Source of the DNA: Pelobates cultripes
Lineage: Eukaryota; Chordata; Amphibia; Anura; Pelobatidae
NCBI GenBank assembly: GCA_933207985.1
Contig: OW240914.1
Location: 292,903,551 to 292,967,550, forward strand
Reading direction: 5' to 3'
DNA: 64,000 nt
Below are positions 54,101-63,100 of this stretch, piece after piece (the stretch's first letter is position 1; the number at the start of each line of letters is the position of its first letter). The translations under genes and the position numbers were made by a program. A model generated the notes under the pieces. It had not been told where the DNA came from. It was given only the letters and a program-made list of their open reading frames with translations, and searched no databases.

Positions 54101-57100
54101 TCACTCCGGCTTCGCGCCCGCCGGGCCGGTGCGCCCTAAGGCGGCCACTTGTGCCATAGGTTTGCCACCACTGACCTAGCCTATGCCTTTTTGGGCTGTA
54201 TAAGTCCCTCTGTGGTGATCTAAATCCCCTTGCTTCAGGTTATCGAGCTCTTACTTTATTTCATATTTTTTATCCATCCTTTAGGAAATTAGCATCTTTG
54301 ATCCTCTCAAAGGCTAATTTCCATTTGATTTTATAAGTGCTTCTAAATGAATGTTACAGAATCGGTCAGACCAACCCAATCCTGAAACCATTTGACTTTA
54401 GTAAATGTGATGGGAGTTCACTGGAGCCTGAGAATTTAGCATTTGCCTCCTTAGCTCCCTGAGTTTTTGGGCCTTCACCCTTTTTTCAGCATCTGTAAAT
54501 CTCTTAATAATTTTGGGTACTGGTGCAACGCTGGCTGCACAATATTGACCACTAGGACTATCAATTGGACTGTCTTGGGCAGGGACGTACCTGGAGTATT
54601 TGGCACCCGGGGCGGATCCTTTATTTGCTCCCCCCTCCCCCCAACTTTGAAATGTAAAAAACAATTGCAATTTTTTTTAAATGTATTTGGCACTGAACAC
54701 CGAAACAAACACAGACACACAAACAGATACACATACAGATACACATATATAAGTGTGTGTTTGCGTAGTGGATGCAGTGTGTTTGCGTAGTGGATGCAGT
54801 GTGTTTGCGTAGTGGATGCAGTGTTCGCTTGTATAGTGTATGCAGTGTGTGTATAGTGAATGCAGTGTGTGTATAATTTATGCAGTATGTGTATAATGTA
54901 TGCAGTGTGTGTATAGTGTATGAAGTGTGTGTATAGTGTATGAAGTGTGCAGTGTGTATGCAGTGTGTATATAGTGTATGAAGTGTGCAGTGTGTGTATG
55001 CAGTGTGTGTGTGTGCAGTGTGTGTGTATAGTGTATGCAGTGTGTATGCAGTGTGTGTATAGTGTATGAAGTGTGTATGCAGTGTGTGTATGCAGTGTGT
55101 GTATACTGTATGAAGTGTGTATGCAGTGTGTGTATGCAGTGTGTGTATAGTGTATGCAGTGTGTGTATACAGTGTGTGTATAGTGTATGAAGTATGTATG
55201 CAGCGTGTGTATGCAGTGTGTATGAAGTGTGTATGCAGTGTGTGTGTGTATGCAGTGTCTATACAGTGTGTGCATGTATGCAATGTGTGTATAGTGTATG
55301 AAGTGTGTATGCAGTGTGTGTATAGTGTATGCAGTGTGTGTATACAGTGTGTGTATAGTGTATACAGTGTGTGTATAGTGTATGCAATGTGTGTATAGTG
55401 TATGAAGTGTGTATGCAGTTTGTGTGTATGCAGTGTGTGTATAGTGTATGCAGTGTGTGTATAGTGTATGAAGTGTGTATGCAGTGTGTGTGTATGCAGT
55501 GTGTGTATAGTGTATGCAGTGTGTTTATACAGTGTGTATGGTGTATGAAGTTTGTATGCAGTGTGTGTGTATGCAGTATGTGTATGCAGTGTGTGTATGC
55601 AGTGTGTGTATACAGTGTGTGTATGCAGTATTTGTATACAGTGTGTGTATAGTGTATGAAGTGTGTATGCAGTGTGTTTATACAGTGTGTGTGTATGCAG
55701 TGTGTGTATAGTGTATGCAGTGTGTATAGTGTATGCAGTGTGTTTATAGTGTGTGTGTATGCAGTGTGTGTATAGTGTATGTAGTGTGTTTATAGTGTGT
55801 GTGTATGCAGTGTGTGTATAGTGTATGCAGTGTGTGTATAGTGTATGAAATGTGTATGCAGTGTGTGTATGCAGTGTGTGTATGCAGTATGTGTATACAG
55901 TGTGTGTTTAGTCTATGAAGTGTGTATGCAGTATGTGTATACAGTGTTTGTGTATGCAGTGTGTGCTTAGTGTATGACGTGTGTATGCAGTATGTGTATA
56001 GTGTGTATGCAGTGTGTATAGTGTATGAAGTGTGTATGCAGTATGTGTATACAGTGTGTGTGTATGCAGTGTGTGTATAGTGTATGAAGTGTGTATGCAG
56101 TGTGTGTATGCAGTGTGTGTATAGTGTATGAAGTGTGTATGCAGTGTGTGTATAGTGTATGAAGTGTGTATGCAGTGTGTGTATGCAGTGTGTGTATAGT
56201 GTATGAAGTGTGTATGCAGTGTGTGTATGCAGTATGTGTATACAGTATGTGTGTATGCAGTGTGTGTATAGTGTATGAAGTGTGTATGCAGTGTGTATGT
56301 TGTGTGGAATAAATGCTGCCACTTACCTGCCCGTCCCGACCTCCTCGACTGGTGGTCCGGTGGCACAGCATCACTGGGCAGTGAAGAGGGGCCCAGAACT
56401 CTCCATGCTCGTTTCCCATCCAGCAGCAGCAGTAGGGTCCTCTGTTCTCGCGATCCGCGAGAGCTTTGCCATAGCAACCCGCAGCAACGCTCTCGCGGAT
56501 CACGAGAACAGAGGACCTAATGCTGCAGGATGGGAAATTGCGTGGATACTCCAACAAGGCACACCATCCCTTTTCATAAGACACAGGGGTGGCGAAATGC
56601 CACCCCTGTGAAAGTTGCCCGGGCACCCCCTTAGTGAGTGATACCCGGGGTGTACCGCCTCACCCCTTAGTGCACTGGTCTTGGGTGAGGGCTTTTCAGG
56701 CTTTCACATAGAGCTTTGACGGCTGTGCATTCTACAGGTTACCTCTACACCACCCATGGTCTGGCAGGGCAGTGCAGCAATAGCACCCACTCACTATGGC
56801 ACCCTGTGCATTCACACAGATTTCAGTTCCCAAAGGAGAGCACTGCTTATAGTTCCCAGAATTCTCCACATAACTCTCCTTGACAGTGGCATTAGATTAG
56901 CAAATCATTAATCATCTGGAACTACTGCTAAAAATAAAAAGTGATTAATAACATCATCTGAATTTCTGCAAGCACAGATTTGACTTTTCCAACAGCTAGG
57001 TAAAGAATGTGTGATATTGAAAATACTTAAGCAGTCCATCTTTTCAATAACTCCTTAAAAAGACAGTTACATAAGCAATGTATTAAAAACATGACAAGGG

Positions 57101-60100
57101 AAGAAGCTCAATAATTGCGGTAGCTACCCCAATCATTTGACTTAATATTTTCCAAATTATCAATTACTCACCTTAATCCCAATCGTTTTGAAGCAAATCA
57201 ATAAGGATCAAGTGGGATTTAGCCAACCAGGCAAGAAGCCGTAAATACAAGATAATGATCGATCTTGCTGATGTGAAAAAAAAAAAAAAACCTGCAAAAA
57301 TCCAGAAGTGCTCATTTTACGTCAGGCTTCCAAAGATCATTTGAAAGTCAAATAGAAACTTAAGTTAAATTGGAAAGTAAGGGAATTTTTAAAGGAACAC
57401 TCCAAGCACCATAACCACTGAGCAGGGCTGTGTTCACTGGCTGAGAGGTCTGAGCCAACAAGCTGAAACCCTAGTCAGCTGTGCTTCCCCACAATGAATA
57501 TATTTGACTACTGCAGCAGGGGAAACTGGATATGGCCCAACATCTCTAAAAAGATTTAGAAATCTCCACTGGACGTTCACCACGGCACTCCTGGTACTAT
57601 AAACATTACAGTGGATTATAGTTGGTGTGGTCCTCAGAGTGGTCCTTTAAGGCAGAGTCGATGGTACTCTATATATAAAGTCCAAAAGGAAAAAGGTAAA
57701 AAAAAAAGTATAAAATACAAAAATTGCTATTCCAAACTACTACATTAATTAAACAAAAATATTTGTACAGAAATTCAGATTTTTTTAATGAAGGATTATC
57801 CTTACCTAGCAGTGCTGGACACAGTATCTTCAATTTAATCTAACAATATTCTTATGTGTTTGTACTGTAGATATAAAATTATATTTGACATAATCAGTTG
57901 ACCCTATTTTCGCCAAATTGTTATCACTAGCTTAATGTTTGGTCATATATTTACACATTGCCAATATACTTCCAATATCCTCCAGACAATCTTAAATTCC
58001 TGTGTTTCGAAACAGAATACGTAAGGCAGGGGTATGAAATTATTTCAATTTACTCAGACTCAGTACTTGGTTTGGGCCAATGCGGCATGGCATGGAAGCT
58101 ATCAGCCTGTGGCACTGCTGAGGTGTTATGGAAGACCAGGATGCTTCAATAGCGGCCTTCAGCTCTTCTGCATTGTTCGGTCTCATGTCTCTCATCTTTC
58201 TCTTGGCAATGCCCCATAGATTCTCTATGGGTTTCAGGTCAGGCGAGTTTGCTGGCCAATCAAGCACAGTAATCCCACGGTCATTGAACCAGGCTTTGGT
58301 GCTTTTGGCTGGAAAATGAAGTCAGCATCCCCATAAAGCTTGTCTGCGGAAGGAAGCATGAAGTGCTCCAAAATCTCCTGGTAGATGGCTGCGTTGACCC
58401 AGGACTTAATGAAGCACAGTGGACAAACTCCAGCAGATGACATGGCTCCCCAAATCAAAACAGACTGTGGAAACTTCACACTGGACTTCAAGCATCTTGT
58501 CGTGAGTGCCTCTCCATTCTTCCTCCAGACTCTGGGTCCTTGGTTTCCAAATGAGATGCAAAAGTTGCTCTCATCAAAAAAGAGGACTTTGGACCACTGA
58601 GCAACAGACCAGGACTGTTTTTCTTTAGCCCAGGTAAGACGTTTCTGATGTTGTTTGTTGTTCAGGAGCGGCTTGACAAGAGGAATACATCTGAAGCCCA
58701 TGTCCAGGATCTGTCTGTGTGTGTTGGCTCTTGATGCACTGACTCCAGCCTCAGTCCACTCCTTGTGAAAGTCCCCAACACTTTTGAATGGCCTTTTCCT
58801 GACAATCTTCTCCAGGCTGCGGCCATCCCTGCTGCTTGTGCACCTTTTTCTTCCACACTTTTCCCTTCCACTTAACTTTCTATTAATGTGCTTTGATATA
58901 GTACTTTGGAAACATCCAACTTCCTTCGCAATTACCTTTTGAGGCTTTCCCTCCTTATGGAGGGTGTCAATGATGGTTTTCTGCACAACTGTCAGGTTAG
59001 CAGTCTTCCCCGTGATTGTGATTCATACTGAACTAGACTGAGAGACCATTTAAAGACTCAGAAACCCTTTACAGTTGTGATATGGCTTACTTAGCTGATT
59101 AGAGTGGGACACTGTGAGCCTAGAATATTGCACCTTTTCACAATATTATAATTTACTGAGATTGTGGATTTGGGGTTTTCATGAGCTGTAAGCCATAATC
59201 ATCGCACTTATGACAAATCACGACTTGAACTATCTTGCTTTGTATGAAATGCGTCTATCTCATATATTAGTTTCCCCTTTTACGTTTCATTACTGAAATA
59301 AATGAACATTTGCCCGATATTCAAATTTTTCAAGTATCACCTGTAAGTAGAACGTAAAATGCCAATCATTATGTTAGGACACACTCATAATTCCTGCCCC
59401 AGAAGTACTCAAACTAAGTTACACTACAAATACAGCATGCAGACACTAGAACTTAAATACCACATCTCTCTCACACACACACACAGTGGCGTAACTACCG
59501 TGGTCACCGCCGTGCCATGTGTTGCGACCCCATGCTGTTAGGGCAATCTGATGGAAATGAATTTCCAGAGTGCCCGGTCAGTGCTGTGGTGCTTTAACAG
59601 CGCGAACGGGCCCCCTGTGATGACATCAGAGCTGGGAGGAAGTGACTGCCCCAGTCACTCCTCCCAGCTTACACCGGGAGCCGCACGGGAGGAAGGAGAG
59701 GAGGGAGTGAGAGTGGGAACTCTGACTCCCATCAGGCTGAGCCACCACTGGACCCCAGGGAAAGTCACCCTCTGCATCTAGGAAACAGGAGGGTGACTAA
59801 AACATTTTGTATATGTGTGTGTTTGTGTGTCTGTATGAATGTTTTTATGTATGTGTGTGTTTGTATGTATGTGTCTTTGTATGTTTGTATGCATGTGTGT
59901 GTATGTCTGTTGGTATGTGTGTGTGTGTGTATGTATGTGTTTGTATGTGTGTGTGTCCATGTGTGTGTCTGTATGTGTGGTGGGCAACGTATGGGGGGGG
60001 AAGTATTGGGGGGGTAGACGTATGGGAGGCCCCATGGAAATTTTCGTACCGGGGCCCCATGGTTTCTAGTTACGCCTCTGCACACACACACACACACACA

Positions 60101-63100
60101 AACAGCTATCTATCTCTATCTATCACTATATATATTTACCTATAGCTCTATCTATATCTAGCTATCAATCTATCGAGGGAGGTTGATTAACAGGTACTGG
60201 AGGGGAAGGGGTTAGCAGTGGATAGTGAGTTTGGCTGACAGGGACTGGCAGAGAAAGGGTTAACAGTGGTTTGTGACGTCGGCTGGCAGTGAAGGGGTTA
60301 ACAGCGGGTAGTGCGGTTGGCTGACAAGAAAAGGGTTAACAGTGGGTAGTGCGTTTGGCTGACAAGAAAAGGGTAACAGTGGGTAGAGATGTTTACTGAC
60401 AAGGGCTGGAGGAGAACGTATTACTTGCATTACAAAGAGGGAGGCAGGGGAGCACATATGAGCTCTAACTGCAGTGCAGTCTGTGCTGTGAGCCTTCCTT
60501 ACACTAGATAAGACATGCCTCTATTTTCATTGGCTGACAAAGAAACATTTCTTTCATAGACTGGAAATTAGGAACATGTTGAAATGAGAGAGGGGGTGGC
60601 TAAGGAGTCTGGGTTACACTGCTGAAAACAGCAAACATTTTACAGCACTTCAGGAAAACGACACATAATTGAAAGAAAAGAAACTAACCACTTAATGCCA
60701 ACAAATCTATTGAAAAAAAATAAAAAATATTATAAATATTATTATTGTTATATATATAAAAAAATCTTATCTTTTATATTAAAAATTTATTTTACAATGG
60801 AGGTGCCAACAGGCTCTGGAATGAATTAAATACCTTGAGCTTTCACGCTGTTACGACCTTACTCATAATCCAAGGACCAATGCAATGATCATCCTAAACA
60901 GCAGGAAATATATGGTTTAACAATATGTATCAGTATTTTACAAACACCACACATTAAATCCAATTTAATTTAGAGGAAATGTCATAGTAATCAAAATGTT
61001 ATGCCTCTGGTACAGATACAGTTGAATTTCTTTTATGCGATTTTGTCAAAATAGCTGATGATATTTAATGTTGATTTAGAGATGAGCTGAGCATGGCTCA
61101 GCTGAATTCGGTGCTCTTGCAGCGAGGCCTGGGCTGTACGTCTGATGGCGCCCTGTTGGTGAAGGAGGTGTGCCGTGCAGTATCACAGAGAGCGGCTCAG
61201 CTGTGTGCTGCGGGCATAGCTGCTGTGGTGGAGAAAATACACGAGAATTGTCAGGATGAAAGGAAAATTTCAGTGGGAGTCACAGGATCATTATACACAG
61301 AGCATCCACAGTAAGTAGGAAAGCATATAGAGATATGCATGAGTTCTTTCTTTTCTTTAGCAATGAAAACATATTTTAAAATAAACAGTCTAATAGAAAT
61401 GTAACCATTTGTAGTAAGTGTAAGATTTTAGTTTATTCGTTTTGGGGTTTACACATTAAACAGTGAATTACTCTGAACTGAAACATATAGGTAAATATAG
61501 CTAATTTGGATTGAAGGGATGAAATCAGACTGTTCTAAAACCCTTTGACTACTTACAATGAGGGGTCCCAGGGCACTTGTGGCACCATAACTACTATAAC
61601 AAGCTGTAGAGTTTATTTACTTGTAGTATTTCTTTAAAGTGTTGTTATGCCCAATAAATTAAGACACAGATTAACCTAAAGTTGAAGTTTATTATGGGTA
61701 AGGTGTGCTGCGTGCCCTTAAGATATGCTAGGATTTTACTTTTACAAGGTGACAGCTGAGTCTCTGCAACTACCTGTAGTTGCATGGATCTCTAGTACAT
61801 GAAGGGCCTTTCCACCAATATGTGCACCCCTTCCCATGTTACCTGTGTTAATGTGTGTGCCCAATCATCTAAATCAGCCCCTCCACATGGCAATTTGAGG
61901 TCAGTTTTGGCCCTAAAATTAATACTTATATACTGATGGCCTAGAAATGGGCATAGATTCTCACATTCTATCTGCCAACGGAACCAAAACAGCATTTAGT
62001 AGCCGAATTCCCAGTTTGATTGTTATGTTAGCAGTGTCTGTGTGACTACCACCTATCTGTTGCTAATTCAGTGAACGTCAGTGGAAACTCAATGCATTAG
62101 TCAAAAGACATCAGTAGCTATTTTTAAGAAGAAAAAAAAAATTCTCATTGAAATAAAAGGTTAGATCTTCCTGCAAGTACCTGTTGTTAACAGGCAGGCT
62201 GTTTAAAGGACCACTCTAGGCACCCAGACCACTTCAGCTTAATGAAGTGGTCTGGGTGCCAGGTCCTTCTAGGGTTAACCCATTTTTTCATAATTATAGC
62301 AGTTTCAGAGAAACTGCTATAATTATGAATGGGTTAAGCCTTCCCCCTAATCCTCTAGTGGCTGTCTCATTGACAGCCACTAGAGGCGCTTGCGTGCTTC
62401 TCACTGTGATTTTCACAGTGAGAGCACGCCAGCGTCCATAGGAAAGCATTGTAAATGCTTTCCTATGAGACCGGCTGAATGCGCGCGCAGCTCTTGCCGC
62501 GCGTGCGCATTCAGCCGGCGGGGCGTAACGGAGGCGGATCGGAGGAGGAGAGCTCTCCGCCCAGCGCTGGAAAAAGGTAAGTTTTTACCCCTTTCCCCCT
62601 TCCAGAGCCGGGCGGGAGGGGGTCCCTGAGGGTGGGGGCACCCTCAGGGCACTATAGTGCCAGGAAAACGAGTATGTTTTCCTGGCACTATAGTGGTCCT
62701 TTAAGGACATTCAAGGATATTATCAAAACGCAATTTACTGAAACTGTCCACCAACCGTATTTGTACAAAAACCTGAGAAACTTACTTCCCATCCAGTAAC
62801 TAGACTTTATTTAGGGTCTATTCCTGCTCTTCTATAAGTAAATGATGTATTCCCTGTCTTTACTAATATTTTCATAACACATTCAAATAAAATACTGCTC
62901 TGCAGAGACAATATAACATTGAAGAATTAATAAGACATAAAATCATGTATGTGTGGAAAACACACTTTACTTTTTATTTTTTTGCAGCTTTGCCAGAAAC
63001 TTAACGAAAACTTTGAAGAACCTGATTCCTGACAAAGAAGTCAACTTTAAGACGTCAGATGGGCATGGGATTGGAGCTGCCTTGATTGCTTCAGTGGCTG

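Noticed and set aside
54475..55283. Long minus-strand frames (220-266 residues) rich in His, Thr and Tyr
   Set aside because: They arise from reading the GT-rich minisatellite; no start context, domain or codon structure supports a protein.
55744..56626. Further long His/Thr frames (189-219 residues)
   Set aside because: Same tandem array artefact.
59765..60145. Overlapping Cys/Val and His/Thr frames
   Set aside because: All are readings of the TG-rich array in the hAT element at 59484.
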